Source of the DNA: Meiothermus sp.
Lineage (GTDB): Bacteria; Deinococcota; Deinococci; Deinococcales; Thermaceae
Reading direction: 5' to 3'
Assembly (NCBI GenBank): GCA_026004095.1
Contig: BPIL01000004.1
Location: 1-64,000, forward strand
DNA: 64,000 bases
The notes beneath the pieces were generated by a model. The model ran no database searches and was not told the origin of the DNA. It saw nothing but the letters and a program-made list of their open reading frames with translations. Of this stretch, positions 22,513 through 31,580 are shown in pieces. The stretch's first letter is position 1. Each line of letters starts with the position of its first letter. The position numbers and the translations under genes are program-made.

Positions 22513-25500
22513 TCAGAACGGCACCACCGGCCCCTGGTCGGGCCCTTTGGGGTTTCTGAAGCCGTTGCCCTCGGCCGGTTTGCCATAGCCCAGCAGCATC
22601 TCGCGGTCGGGGATCAGGCGGGCCTCGAGCCAGTCCAGCTCCCGCAGCACCGGCAGGGCCTCCTCGGCGGCCCGCACCTCCCGGGCCTCCACCAGCGCCC
22701 AGCCGCCCGGCCCCCGCACCTTGAGCTGCACCGGCAGCGGCCCGGCCACCTCATCGAGCCGGCTGCGCAGGTCCAGGAGCTTTTCCTCATCGAGCAGGGC
22801 CATGTCCAGCTCGAGCTCCAGCACCTTGGGCAGGCCCTCGAGCTCGTGGTAGGGAAACACCTCCTGCGCCACCACCCGCAGGGTCTCGCCCTCGCCGTCG
22901 GGCTCCACCTCCACCGCCACCAGCACCGCGGCATCCTCGGCGATGCGCGGGGATATGGTCTCGTAGGCCCGGCCAAAGGCCACCACCTCTACCGCGCCGG
23001 TCTCGTCGGCCAGGGTGAAGCGCACCAGCATCCCCCCCGATTTGGTCGGCTTGCGCACAATGCCCTCCACCATACCGGCCAGCAGCAGCCGCGCGCGGTT
23101 GCGGTTTCCCTTGTGTTCGGCAAAGGCCTGGGGCAGCTCCTCTATCGTGCAGCTTGCGGCCTCGCGCAGGCCCTGGTAGCGCGAGAGGGGGTGCCCGGTC
23201 ACGTAGATGCCCAGGGCCTCTTTCTCCATGCGAAGCTGGGTGATGGCGTCCAACTGGGGCACCGCCGGAATCACCGGCTCGAGCGACTCGCCAAACAGCC
23301 CCATCATCCCCGACTGGGCCTGTTCGCGCTCGGCCTGGGCCCACTTGAGCAGATCGTCGAGGGCGGCCAGCATGGGGCCTCGAGGCCCGAAGGTATCGAA
23401 GGCCCCGGCCTTGATCAAGGACTCCACCACCCGCTTGTTGGCCACGGTGCCGTCGAGCCGCCGCAGGAAGTCCGGCAGCGATTTGTAGGGCCCGCCCCGA
23501 TCGCGCTCCCGCAAAATGAGCTCGGTGGGGGTCTCGCCCACGTTCTTAACCGCCGAAAGCCCAAACAGCACACTCTTTTCCAGGGCCCGGAAGCTAAAAC
23601 CCGACTGGTTGATATCGGGGGGCAGCACCTCCACCCCGGCTGTGCGGGCCGCCCGGATATACTCGGCCACCTTGTCGGAGTCGTGGCGTTCCACCGTGAG
23701 CACCGCAGCGAAGAACTCCACCGGGAAGTGGGCTTTGACGTAGGCGGTCTGGTAGGTCAGGATGGCGTAGGCCGCGGCGTGGCTCTTGTTGAAGCCGTAG
23801 TTGGCGAAGGCCTCGAGCAAATCGAACAGCCGGTCGGCTTCCTCGGCGGGGATGCCGTTTTTGGCGGCCCCTTCCTTGAACTGCGCCCGCTGCTTGACCA
23901 TCTCCTCCATCTTCTTTTTGCCCATGGCCCTGCGCAGCAGGTCGGCCTCCCCCAGGCTGTAGCCGGCCACCGCGGTGGCAATCTGCATGATCTGCTCCTG
24001 GTAAACCGGAATCCCGTAGGTCTCCTCCAGGATGGGGCGGATGAACTTCTCGGCGTTGGGGAACTGCGGGTAGCTCACCTCCTCCCGCCCGTGGTGGCGG
24101 CGGATGTAGGTGGGGATGTTTTCCATGGGGCCGGGCCGGTACAGCGCCCCCAGGGCGATGATGTCCTGGATGCGGCGCGGTTTGAGCCCCCGCACCGCGC
24201 TGGTCATGCCCGCCGAGTCGAGCTGGAAGACCCCTTTGGTCTCCCCCCGGCCCAGCAGCTCGAAGGTTTTGGCATCGTCGATGGGCAGGTTGTCGTAGTC
24301 GAGTTCGACCCCCTTGGACTCCTTGATGATGCGCTTGCACTCGTCCAAAAACGAGAGCGTGCGCAGGCCCAGAAAGTCCATCTTGAGGAAGCCCAGGGCC
24401 TCCACCGAGCCCATGTCGTACTGGGTGACCTTGGCCCCGGTGTCCCCGGCCCGCATCAGGGGGATGTAGTCGCGCAAAGGCACGTCCGAGATGACCACCC
24501 CGGCGGCGTGCACGCTGCTCTGGCGCGAGAGGCCCTCGAGCTTCTGGGCCACCTCGAGCACCCGCTTCACCAGGGGGTCTTTTTCCATCTCGGCCCGCAG
24601 GTCGGGGACGGTTTCGATCGCCTTGTCCAGCGGCATTGGCTTACCGAAGGTCACCGGGATGAGCTTGGCCAGCTCGTCGGCTTTTTTGACCGGGAGGCCA
24701 AACACCCGCGCCGCGTCCTTGATGGCCGCCTTGGAGGCCAGCGTGCCGAAGGTGCCGATCTGGGCTACCATCTCGTCGCCGTAGCGCTGGCGCACATACT
24801 CGATCACCTCGCCCCGGCGCACGTCCGAGAAGTCGGTGTCGATGTCGGGCATGGAGACCCGGGCCGGGTTGAGGAAGCGCTCGAAGAGCAGGTTGTACTC
24901 CAGGGGGTCGATGTTGGTGATGCGGGTGGCATAGGTCACCAGCGAGCCCGCCGCCGAGCCGCGGCCCGGCCCCACCGAGATGCCGTTGTTCTTGGCCCAG
25001 TTGATGAAATCGCTCACGATCAGCAGGTAGCCCGGAAAGCCCATGCGCTCCACCACGGTCAGCTCGTAGATGGCGCGGGACAGAATAGCCCAGCCGTCCC
25101 ACTGGATGCCTTCCCTGAGTTCGGGCAGGTGGGCCCGGGTGGCCTCGAGATCCTCGATGCGGGCCAGCTCGAGGGCCAGCACCTCCCCATCCCCGTGGGG
25201 CACAGGCCGGCCTAGCTTGCGCAGGAATTCCCGGTACAGCTCGGGGGTTACCCGGTCGGGGTAGCGCTTGAGCAGCCCGTTGAAGGTCAGCTCGCGGAAG
25301 TAGACCACCTCGGTGCGACCCTCGGGCAGGGGGTACTTGGGGATGCGGTACTGCACCTTTTTGGGCACCAGCTCCACCTCGCACATCCGCCCGATGTTCA
25401 CCGAGTTGTCGAACAGCTCATCCATGCGGCTGCCCCAGAGGGTTTTTTCGTCCTCAAAGGTTCGGCGCATCTCCTCGGGACTCTTGACGTAGAACTCGTC

Positions 25501-26286
25501 GCAGGGAAACTTCCAGCGGTTGGGGTCGTCCCAGGTGGCCTTGGACTGCACCGCCAGCAACACCGCGTGGGCCTCGGCGTCTTCTTTCCTGACGTAGTGC
25601 CCGTCGTTGGTAGCCACCAGGCCCAGGCCGTACTTATCGGCAAACTCCTTCAGAACCCTGTTCACCTTGTGCTGCTCGGCCAGGCCGTGGTTCTGAATTT
25701 CGATAAAGTAGCGTTCCGGGCCGAAAATCGCCAGGTACTCCTGCAGGCGCTTTTCGGCTTCCTCAAAGCGCTCCTGCAGGATGAACTGGGGAATCTCGGC
25801 CCCCAGGCAGCCCGAAAGCGCGATGATGCCGGCGTTGTGTTCGCGCAAAATCTCGCGGTCGATGCGGGGTTTGCCGTAGAAGCCCTCGAGGTAGGCCCGG
25901 CTGGCCAGGCGGGAGAGGTTCTGGTAGCCCTCCATGTTCTGCGCCAGCAGCGTGAGGTGAAAGTAACCCCCATCCAGCCCCTTGCCCTGCTTGCGGTCGA
26001 AGCGCGACTCCGCCGCCACATAGGCCTCGTAGCCGATGATCGGCTTGACCCCCAGCTCGGTGGCGTACTTGTAAAACTGCACCGCCCCAAACATATTGCC
26101 GTGGTCGGTCATAGCCAGCATGGGCTCCTCGGGCGAGACCTGCTTGACCCATTTCAGTAGGTCTTTGAGCCGGGCCGCCCCGTCCAGCAGGCTAAACTGG
26201 GTGTGCTGGTGCAGGTGGGCGAATTTACAGGTTGGACAGGTGTTGGGATTGTGCGGTTGCCCGGATGAATTAAGCTCGGTCGCCAT
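22513..26286 (-). CDS. dnaE: DNA polymerase III subunit alpha
   Basis: Replicative polymerase, 1257 residues. An N-terminal PHP domain (FAHLHQHTQFSLLDG) is followed by the C-family polymerase core, with the catalytic motif MPDIDTDFSDVRRGEVIEY and GRGSAAGSLVTYATRIT, then an OB-fold near residues 1030-1110 (LLLAGMVEGIVRKPTKSGGM). No intein was seen, although inteins interrupt dnaE in some bacteria. ATG 26286 is preferred to upstream in-frame codons because a TATGAT box lies 9 nt before it. Antisense frames across this gene are long but are shadows of GC-rich coding. Confidence 0.96.
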   Translation of the reverse strand: MATELNSSGQPHNPNTCPTCKFAHLHQHTQFSLLDGAARLKDLLKWVKQVSPEEPMLAMTDHGNMFGAVQFYKYATELGVKPIIGYEAYVAAESRFDRKQGKGLDGGYFHLTLLAQNMEGYQNLSRLASRAYLEGFYGKPRIDREILREHNAGIIALSGCLGAEIPQFILQERFEEAEKRLQEYLAIFGPERYFIEIQNHGLAEQHKVNRVLKEFADKYGLGLVATNDGHYVRKEDAEAHAVLLAVQSKATWDDPNRWKFPCDEFYVKSPEEMRRTFEDEKTLWGSRMDELFDNSVNIGRMCEVELVPKKVQYRIPKYPLPEGRTEVVYFRELTFNGLLKRYPDRVTPELYREFLRKLGRPVPHGDGEVLALELARIEDLEATRAHLPELREGIQWDGWAILSRAIYELTVVERMGFPGYLLIVSDFINWAKNNGISVGPGRGSAAGSLVTYATRITNIDPLEYNLLFERFLNPARVSMPDIDTDFSDVRRGEVIEYVRQRYGDEMVAQIGTFGTLASKAAIKDAARVFGLPVKKADELAKLIPVTFGKPMPLDKAIETVPDLRAEMEKDPLVKRVLEVAQKLEGLSRQSSVHAAGVVISDVPLRDYIPLMRAGDTGAKVTQYDMGSVEALGFLKMDFLGLRTLSFLDECKRIIKESKGVELDYDNLPIDDAKTFELLGRGETKGVFQLDSAGMTSAVRGLKPRRIQDIIALGALYRPGPMENIPTYIRRHHGREEVSYPQFPNAEKFIRPILEETYGIPVYQEQIMQIATAVAGYSLGEADLLRRAMGKKKMEEMVKQRAQFKEGAAKNGIPAEEADRLFDLLEAFANYGFNKSHAAAYAILTYQTAYVKAHFPVEFFAAVLTVERHDSDKVAEYIRAARTAGVEVLPPDINQSGFSFRALEKSVLFGLSAVKNVGETPTELILRERDRGGPYKSLPDFLRRLDGTVANKRVVESLIKAGAFDTFGPRGPMLAALDDLLKWAQAEREQAQSGMMGLFGESLEPVIPAVPQLDAITQLRMEKEALGIYVTGHPLSRYQGLREAASCTIEELPQAFAEHKGNRNRARLLLAGMVEGIVRKPTKSGGMLVRFTLADETGAVEVVAFGRAYETISPRIAEDAAVLVAVEVEPDGEGETLRVVAQEVFPYHELEGLPKVLELELDMALLDEEKLLDLRSRLDEVAGPLPVQLKVRGPGGWALVEAREVRAAEEALPVLRELDWLEARLIPDREMLLGYGKPAEGNGFRNPKGPDQGPVVPF

Positions 26287-26295
26287 TATGCGGGC

Positions 26296-26301
26296 ATCAT
26301 A
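26296..26301 (-). promoter_or_regulatory. Putative -10 box of dnaE
   Basis: TATGAT on the minus strand, 9 nt upstream of the ATG; implies a leader of two to three nt. No clear -35. Confidence 0.4.
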
Positions 26302-26375
26302 AAGCAAACCGGGAACCCAATGGTGAAGTCGGGCACGGCCAAGCGAAGGGGGCAACGGGCTGCTGGCGCTCGTGA

Positions 26376-26405
26376 TTAACCAGAGCGGGCTTTTATGGTT
26401 ACAAT
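26376..26405 (+). promoter_or_regulatory. asnS promoter
   Basis: TTAACC (26376-26381), an 18-nt spacer and TACAAT (26400-26405), followed after 6 nt by the GTG start. Predicts a leaderless asnS mRNA. Confidence 0.6.
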
Positions 26406-26411
26406 CATCGA

Positions 26412-27737
26412 GTGCAAAGGGTTTTTATTGAGGAAATCGCAAAGTACGACGGGCAAGAGGTCATCATCCGGGGCTGGCTGACCGGCCGCCGCTCCAAGGG
26501 CAAGATTCACTTTTTGCAACTGCGCGACGGCACCGGCTTCATGCAGGCCACCGCCTTCAAGGGCGAGCTGCCCGATGCCGAGTTCGAGGAGGCCGACCAC
26601 CTACCCCAGGAAACCGCCCTGGAGGTGAGGGGGCTGGTGCGGGCCGATAGCCGGGCCCCCGGCGGCTACGAGCTTTCGGTGCGGGGGCTGCGGGTAATCT
26701 CCCGGCCCAGCCGCGAGTATCCCATCACCCCCAAGGAGCACGGGGTGGATTTCCTGATGGACCACCGCCACCTCTATCTGCGCCACCGGCGGGCCTGGGC
26801 GGTGCTGCGGGTGCGCGACGAGCTCGAGCGGGCCATCCACGACTTCTTCCACGCCCGGGGTTTCGTCCGGCTGGATGCCCCCATCCTGACCCCCAACGCC
26901 GTGGAGGGCACCACCGACCTGTTCGAGGTGGATCTGTTCGACGGGGAAAAGGCCTACCTCTCGCAGTCGGGCCAGCTCTATGCCGAGGCCGGGGCCATGG
27001 CCTTTGGCAAGGTGTATACCTTTGGCCCCACCTTCCGGGCCGAGCGCAGCAAAACCCGGCGCCACCTGCTCGAGTTCTGGATGATTGAGCCGGAGGTGGC
27101 CTTCATGACCCACGAGGAAAACATGCAGCTTCAGGAAGACCTGGTGGTCTACCTGGTAGGGCGGGTGCTGGAAAACCGAAAGCTCGAGCTGGAGATGCTC
27201 GAGCGCGACACCCGGGTGCTGGAAACCACCACCCAGGGCCGTTACCCCCGCATCCCCTACACCCAGGCTGTGGAAATGGTCAACCAGATCGCCCAGAGCA
27301 AGCCCGAGCTGGGGCTCACCCCCCTGCAATGGGGCGACGACTTTGGCGCCCCCCACGAGGCCGCCCTCACCGCGCAGTTCGACCGGCCCATTTTCGTAGA
27401 GAAGTACCCGGCGGCCATCAAGGCCTTCTACATGCAGCCCGACCCCGACGACCCCCGCCTGGTCAAAAACGCCGATATGCTAGCCCCCGAAGGGGTGGGC
27501 GAGATTATCGGCGGCTCGGAGCGCATCCACGACCCCGAACTGCTGCGCCAGAAGATCCGGGAGCACAACCTGCCCGAGGAGGTGTTCGACTGGTACATGG
27601 ACTTAAGGCTGTTTGGAACGGTGCCCCACGCCGGGTTTGGGATTGGCCTCGAGCGCACCGTGCGCTGGATCTGTGGAATTGAGCACATCCGCGAGGCCAT
27701 CCCCTTTCCGCGCATGTACACCCGGATGCGGCCCTAG
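26412..27737 (+). CDS. asnS: Asparaginyl-tRNA synthetase
   Basis: Class IIb synthetase charging tRNA-Asn, 441 residues. An N-terminal OB-fold anticodon domain ([27 protein letters not shown]) precedes the catalytic core, with motif 2 [21 protein letters not shown] and motif 3 [15 protein letters not shown]. The shape and the [10 protein letters not shown] segment fit AsnRS rather than AspRS. The GTG start is supported by the promoter directly upstream. Its 3' end overlaps the convergent 27734 gene by four nt. Confidence 0.93.
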   Translation: MQRVFIEEIAKYDGQEVIIRGWLTGRRSKGKIHFLQLRDGTGFMQATAFKGELPDAEFEEADHLPQETALEVRGLVRADSRAPGGYELSVRGLRVISRPSREYPITPKEHGVDFLMDHRHLYLRHRRAWAVLRVRDELERAIHDFFHARGFVRLDAPILTPNAVEGTTDLFEVDLFDGEKAYLSQSGQLYAEAGAMAFGKVYTFGPTFRAERSKTRRHLLEFWMIEPEVAFMTHEENMQLQEDLVVYLVGRVLENRKLELEMLERDTRVLETTTQGRYPRIPYTQAVEMVNQIAQSKPELGLTPLQWGDDFGAPHEAALTAQFDRPIFVEKYPAAIKAFYMQPDPDDPRLVKNADMLAPEGVGEIIGGSERIHDPELLRQKIREHNLPEEVFDWYMDLRLFGTVPHAGFGIGLERTVRWICGIEHIREAIPFPRMYTRMRP

Positions 27738-28468
27738 CCGGTTTGGTTGGGGTGCTGGGCTCGCCTGAAAATGAGGGCCTCCCCCACCCGGCCCTCGAGC
27801 AACCCAACTGCTGGCGAGACCGCAACCTGGGCGCAAAAAGGCACATCGGCCTCCAGTCCTACCTGGCGCAAAGCCCTGGCTGCGCCCGAAAGGTGCAGGG
27901 GCTCGAGCGGGTCGGGGTAGGCCCGGCGCGTGGTGAGGGCCGTCAGGGCGCCGTCTTCCAGCTCATACGAGCCCATGATCTGCAAAAACTCGGCCAGCAC
28001 CCCTGCGGTGTACACATCATCCAGGCCGATCCGGCCTTCCTTGCCAGCACACAGGATAGCCACCTCCTCGGTAGCCAGTTGGTGGGCCAGGCGGGCCGCG
28101 GCGTGGGCGTTGAAGAGCGAGGCCAGCAGCACGTGCTTGGCGCTGCGGGCCGCCAGGTGCGCGGTGCGGGTGCCGTTGGTGGTACTCATCACCACAATTT
28201 TGCCGCCCACCGGCGCTTCCAGGGCCTCCCGCGGCGAGTTGCCATAGTCGAAGCCCGCGGGTTTTAGCCCCCCTTCCTCCCCGGCCAGCACCACATCGGT
28301 GTCGCGAAAAGCCCGGGCGCTCTCCAGATCGGAGGTGAGGTACAGCGCCTCGGCCCCTGCTTCCAAAAAGGCCGTGGCGGTGGTGGTGGCCCGAATCACG
28401 TCCACCACCAGAACCACATCGGTATAGCTCAGGTTTGACTGGGGAACTAGATCGACCCGCAAACGCAT
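27734..28468 (-). CDS. 2-phosphosulfolactate phosphatase family protein (ComB-like)
   Basis: A 244-residue member of the ComB family, Mg-dependent phosphatases first described in coenzyme M synthesis but widespread in bacteria without that pathway, where the substrate is unclear. Conserved segments [20 protein letters not shown] and [11 protein letters not shown] are intact, unlike in the paralogue at 33421. GAGGG lies about six nt before the ATG. It follows the crp gene on the same strand after a 207-nt gap. Confidence 0.85.
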   Translation of the reverse strand: MRLRVDLVPQSNLSYTDVVLVVDVIRATTTATAFLEAGAEALYLTSDLESARAFRDTDVVLAGEEGGLKPAGFDYGNSPREALEAPVGGKIVVMSTTNGTRTAHLAARSAKHVLLASLFNAHAAARLAHQLATEEVAILCAGKEGRIGLDDVYTAGVLAEFLQIMGSYELEDGALTALTTRRAYPDPLEPLHLSGAARALRQVGLEADVPFCAQVAVSPAVGLLEGRVGEALIFRRAQHPNQTG

Positions 28469-28577
28469 ATTTTTCCCTCATCAACTGATGCCGCTTTGCA
28501 ACAAGAAGGAGCGACCCATTCTGGAAGTGGGATGTTCTTGGCTGAGGCATCCATGAGAACGAGGGGCATCATAAGGG

Positions 28578-28593
28578 ATAACCCCGCGGTTAT
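28578..28593. promoter_or_regulatory. Inverted repeat in the crp-comB gap
   Basis: ATAACC (28578-28583) and GGTTAT (28588-28593) are perfect arms around CCGC. It lies beside a TATGAT-like box on the minus strand that could drive the comB-like gene. The rest of the 28469-28675 gap shows no gene; a longer weak fold (CAAGAA/TTCTTG arms) lies closer to the comB-like start. Confidence 0.35.
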
Positions 28594-28675
28594 GAAAGTG
28601 ACCTCGAGGATTGACACGCAAAAAGCCCATCCCAGGTGACGGACACAGCAGCAAAACAGGGCCCGCGACGATCCT

Positions 28676-29353
28676 CTATCGCAGGCCAAACAAAACTTCT
28701 TCCAGCCCCGCCGGATCGAGGATTTCCACAAAACCCGAGCCCACCTTGACCAATTGCTCCTCCCGCAAGGCGTGAAGCACCCGGGTTACGGTTTCGCGGC
28801 TGGTTCCTGAAAGCTGGGCCAGCTCCTGGTGGGTTAGTTTCATCCTGAGCCCGTCGCCGTAGCGCTGCTTGCGGAGCTTGGTCAGGGCGTAGGCCACCCG
28901 GCCCCGGGCCTCCTCGAAGGAGAGCACCTCGAGCTCGAGGTCGGCCTCGCGCAGGCGGCGGGCCAGAATGGTGGCCAGGTTGTGCAGAATCTCCGGCCAC
29001 TTGCGCACCAGGCTCCAGTAGGCATCCTGGTACAGCACCAGGAGAACGGAGTCAACGGTGGTTTCGGCCGAGGCGCTGCGGGGCTGGTCGTCCAGCAGGC
29101 TCATCTCGCCGAAGACCTCCCCGGGGCCCAGGTAAGCGAACATCCGTTCCCGGCCATCCAGATAGGTGCGATAAATGCGAACCTGACCGCTTTGCACAAT
29201 ATAAAGCGCAGCCCCCATATCCCCTGCTTCAAATATCAGCTTACCCGCGGGGTAGTTGCGGGTCACAAAGGCCTCTCGGGCCACCTCGATGGCCTGGGGA
29301 GGCACCCCCTGGAAGAGCGGGGTCTTGGCAAGTACCTGTGTGTCTGCCAGCAT
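28676..29353 (-). CDS. CRP/FNR-family transcriptional regulator
   Basis: A 225-residue regulator with an N-terminal cyclic-nucleotide-binding domain (GEVFGEMSLLDDQPRSASAE, with the Arg-Ser pair that binds cAMP phosphate in CRP) and a C-terminal winged helix (LTHQELAQLSGTSRETVTRVL). It lacks FNR-type N-terminal cysteines, so it may sense cAMP or act without ligand like some Thermus SdrP-type relatives (inference). ATG 29353 is chosen because homology starts here and the promoter places transcription start at the codon. It is divergent from an ABC ATPase with only 18 bp between start codons. Confidence 0.92.
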   Translation of the reverse strand: MLADTQVLAKTPLFQGVPPQAIEVAREAFVTRNYPAGKLIFEAGDMGAALYIVQSGQVRIYRTYLDGRERMFAYLGPGEVFGEMSLLDDQPRSASAETTVDSVLLVLYQDAYWSLVRKWPEILHNLATILARRLREADLELEVLSFEEARGRVAYALTKLRKQRYGDGLRMKLTHQELAQLSGTSRETVTRVLHALREEQLVKVGSGFVEILDPAGLEEVLFGLR

Positions 29354-29357
29354 CAGG

Positions 29358-29363
29358 TACACT
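29358..29363 (+). promoter_or_regulatory. Putative -10 box of the divergent ABC ATPase
   Basis: TACACT ends 8 nt before the GTG at 29372 and shares three base pairs with the -10 box of the crp-type gene on the other strand. Confidence 0.4.
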
Positions 29364-29390
29364 CTACAAGGGTGCGTAACGCTTTGCCAA
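29361..29390 (-). promoter_or_regulatory. crp-type gene promoter
   Basis: Minus strand: TTGGCA (29385-29390), an 18-nt spacer and TAGAGT (29361-29366), 7 nt before the ATG at 29353. Leaderless. The -35 lies inside the divergent ABC gene. Confidence 0.6.
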
Positions 29391-30031
29391 TAGTAGATAA
29401 CACACCGGTGCTGGAAGTCAGCAATTTGAGCTTTTCTTACGATGAAGTCAGCCTTTTTCAAAATCTCAGCTTCACGCTTGATGCAGGACAGGTTCGGGTA
29501 ATCCTCGGCCCCTCGGGCAGTGGCAAAACCACCCTTCTGCACCTGCTGGCTGGCCTGTTGCACATCCAGCAGGGCGATATCCGCTGGCAAGGACAGAGCA
29601 TTCGCGGCCAGGGCGAGGAGGCCCTGGCCCAGCGCAGGCTACGCTTCACCGGTCTGGTCTTCCAGCACCACTACCTGCAGGCCGAGCTCACCGCGCTGGA
29701 GAACATCCTGGTGCCAGGGTACCTGGCCGGGGCGGTGGATGTCGCCTGGGGCCGGGAGCTGCTACGCCGAATCGGGCTGCTCGAGCGGGCCCACCTGCGC
29801 CCCCAGGCCCTCTCGGGCGGTGAGCGGCAGCGGATTGCAGTGGCTCGAGCGCTCTACAACCGGCCCAGGCTGTTGCTGGCCGACGAGCCCACAGGCAGCC
29901 TGGATCGGCGCAACGCCGAGCGAATCTGGGAGCTGATGCTGAGCCTGGCCCAGGATCTGGGCACCGCGGTGATCATCGCCACGCACGACGAGCATCTGGT
30001 ACGGGGGCTCCCCGAGCTACGCCTGGCCTGA
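29372..30031 (+). CDS. ABC transporter ATP-binding protein (LolD/MacB-like), orphan
   Basis: A 219-residue ATPase with Walker A GPSGSGKTTLLH, the MacB/LolD-type LVFQHHYLQAELTALENI, signature LSGGERQRIAVARAL and Walker [13 protein letters not shown]. Members energise FtsX-like permeases that extract lipoproteins or export substrates, but no permease gene is adjacent. The start is uncertain: GTG 29372 or GTG 29408 (which would give MLEVSNLSFSYDE at the N-terminus). Confidence 0.88.
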   Translation: MRNALPIVDNTPVLEVSNLSFSYDEVSLFQNLSFTLDAGQVRVILGPSGSGKTTLLHLLAGLLHIQQGDIRWQGQSIRGQGEEALAQRRLRFTGLVFQHHYLQAELTALENILVPGYLAGAVDVAWGRELLRRIGLLERAHLRPQALSGGERQRIAVARALYNRPRLLLADEPTGSLDRRNAERIWELMLSLAQDLGTAVIIATHDEHLVRGLPELRLA

Positions 30032-30062
30032 TACGGGGAGTCAGGTGGCCCAATGCAGGCTA

Positions 30063-31376
30063 TCAGTCCGACTGGGGCTCCGAGAGGGCCATAAAGTTAA
30101 GCAGGCGCCGGGTCACCTGGTGGCAATGTGCAATCTGGCGGGCCAGGCCAGGGCCGGCCAGGTAGCCGCCGGTGAGGAAGAGGCCAGGGGCGTGCACCAG
30201 GGCCTGCTCGAGGGCTGCAACCCGGCGGGTATGGCCCGGCGCAAACTGCGGCCTGGAGAAGGGCTGGCGGAACACCCAGGCGGCCAGGGGGTGGGTGGGG
30301 GCCTGTAGAAACCTGGACAAATCCTGCTGTGCTAAGCGCGAAAGCTCGGTGTCGGCGGTGCGGGCCACCTCCCCAGCAAACTGTACGCGGGCCAGCACCA
30401 GCCCCGAATCGAGCGGGGTTTGTCGGAGGGCAGTTCCGGCGTAGCCTTCGGCTTTGGCCCAGTAGTAATCAACCGGCCCTTCCATGGGCTGGGCGGGGCG
30501 GTAAAGCAGAAACGCCTTTGCGCTGTGCTGATAGGGAAACTGATTGAGCCAGGTGGTTAGCTGAGGGGATGAAGGCCGGAACACCCGGGCTGCCTGGGGC
30601 GCCGGGAGCGCCACCACCACCGCCTCGGCCTCGAGCCGACCCCCCGGCAGGTGCACCGCCCAGCGGCCGGCCCGGTGGGTAACAGCCAGGGCCTCCTGTC
30701 CGGCGAGCAGGCGGGCTTTTTGTTGCAAACGGGTAGCCAGCGCCTGCACCAGGCCCCCCATCCCACCAGCCAGGTGCCACTGCCCCTGGGCCCGGAGCCC
30801 CCGGCTGCCGGCCACCAGGCCCCCCCGTAGCTCGAGCTGCGGCAGGGCCGGGCAGGCCTCCGGGGTTGAAGCCTCCCCGGCCGGCCCACCCAGCATCGCT
30901 TCCACATAAGGGGCCAGCACCTCCCAGACTTCCGGGCCCAGCCTCCGGCAAAAGAAAGCATCCAATGGTTCATCCTTGCGCGCAGCCGGGGGCACCCAGC
31001 GTTCGGTAGCCAGCCGCCACCTGGTTCGGCGGCTAAAAGGTAGCGTCGAAAGCCGGTGCAGGCCGTGGCCTGTGGCCGGGTTGAGGCCCGGGGGCAGAAC
31101 CCAGTCCCGACCCCGCCAGCGCACCACCTGCGGCCGGTGGGGCCGGGGCTGGGGCTCGAGGCCCAGGTGCCTGCACAACCCCAGCAGGGTGCTGGGGTCT
31201 TCGTCGAAGTGTTCATCCCCCAGCTCGAGGGCCTGGCCCTCCAGCCGCACCGTTTGGTTGTGGCCGCCCAGACGCGGGGTGGCCTCGAGCAGGCTCACCT
31301 CGAGCCCGGCCTCCGCCACCCAGTAGGCCGCGGCCAGCCCCGAAAGCCCCCCACCCACGACGATCACCCGGCTCAT
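30063..31376 (-). CDS. FAD-dependent amine-oxidase-family protein
   Basis: A 437-residue flavoprotein with the N-terminal dinucleotide-binding motif VIVVGGGLSGLAAAYWVAEA and the second FAD contact LLEATPRLGGHNQTV. The C-terminal segment LFLTGGYLAGPGLARQI closes the FAD site as in protoporphyrinogen oxidases and phytoene-desaturase-like enzymes. The substrate cannot be named; a HemY-type porphyrinogen oxidase is possible, but no heme genes lie nearby. It is transcribed alone, convergent with the ABC ATPase. Confidence 0.85.
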   Translation of the reverse strand: MSRVIVVGGGLSGLAAAYWVAEAGLEVSLLEATPRLGGHNQTVRLEGQALELGDEHFDEDPSTLLGLCRHLGLEPQPRPHRPQVVRWRGRDWVLPPGLNPATGHGLHRLSTLPFSRRTRWRLATERWVPPAARKDEPLDAFFCRRLGPEVWEVLAPYVEAMLGGPAGEASTPEACPALPQLELRGGLVAGSRGLRAQGQWHLAGGMGGLVQALATRLQQKARLLAGQEALAVTHRAGRWAVHLPGGRLEAEAVVVALPAPQAARVFRPSSPQLTTWLNQFPYQHSAKAFLLYRPAQPMEGPVDYYWAKAEGYAGTALRQTPLDSGLVLARVQFAGEVARTADTELSRLAQQDLSRFLQAPTHPLAAWVFRQPFSRPQFAPGHTRRVAALEQALVHAPGLFLTGGYLAGPGLARQIAHCHQVTRRLLNFMALSEPQSD

Positions 31377-31580
31377 CTTGCGGCCTCGCCTCCATAACCC
31401 GGCCCTGGCTTCATTGCCACCCCTTCAAAACTTCTGCACACCCGCCGATTTTATACCGCCAATCTGCGCCAAAACATACCCGAAGGGGGCCAGCCATGAT
31501 CGGCGCAAGGCATGCTAGCATAGACCCACCAGCAGTTTTGCGACCACCGGTTGGACGTGAGCTGCCCCAGAGGAGCCTGC

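Noticed and set aside
22258..25215. A 985-codon open frame on the plus strand opposite dnaE
   Set aside because: Its translation is low-complexity (His/Leu/Gly/Gln-rich) and mirrors the dnaE codons; long antisense frames are expected in this GC-rich, biased sequence.
28447..28731. A 94-codon minus-strand frame in the crp-comB gap
   Set aside because: It has no homology signal, overlaps both neighbours and has irregular codon use; treated as non-coding.
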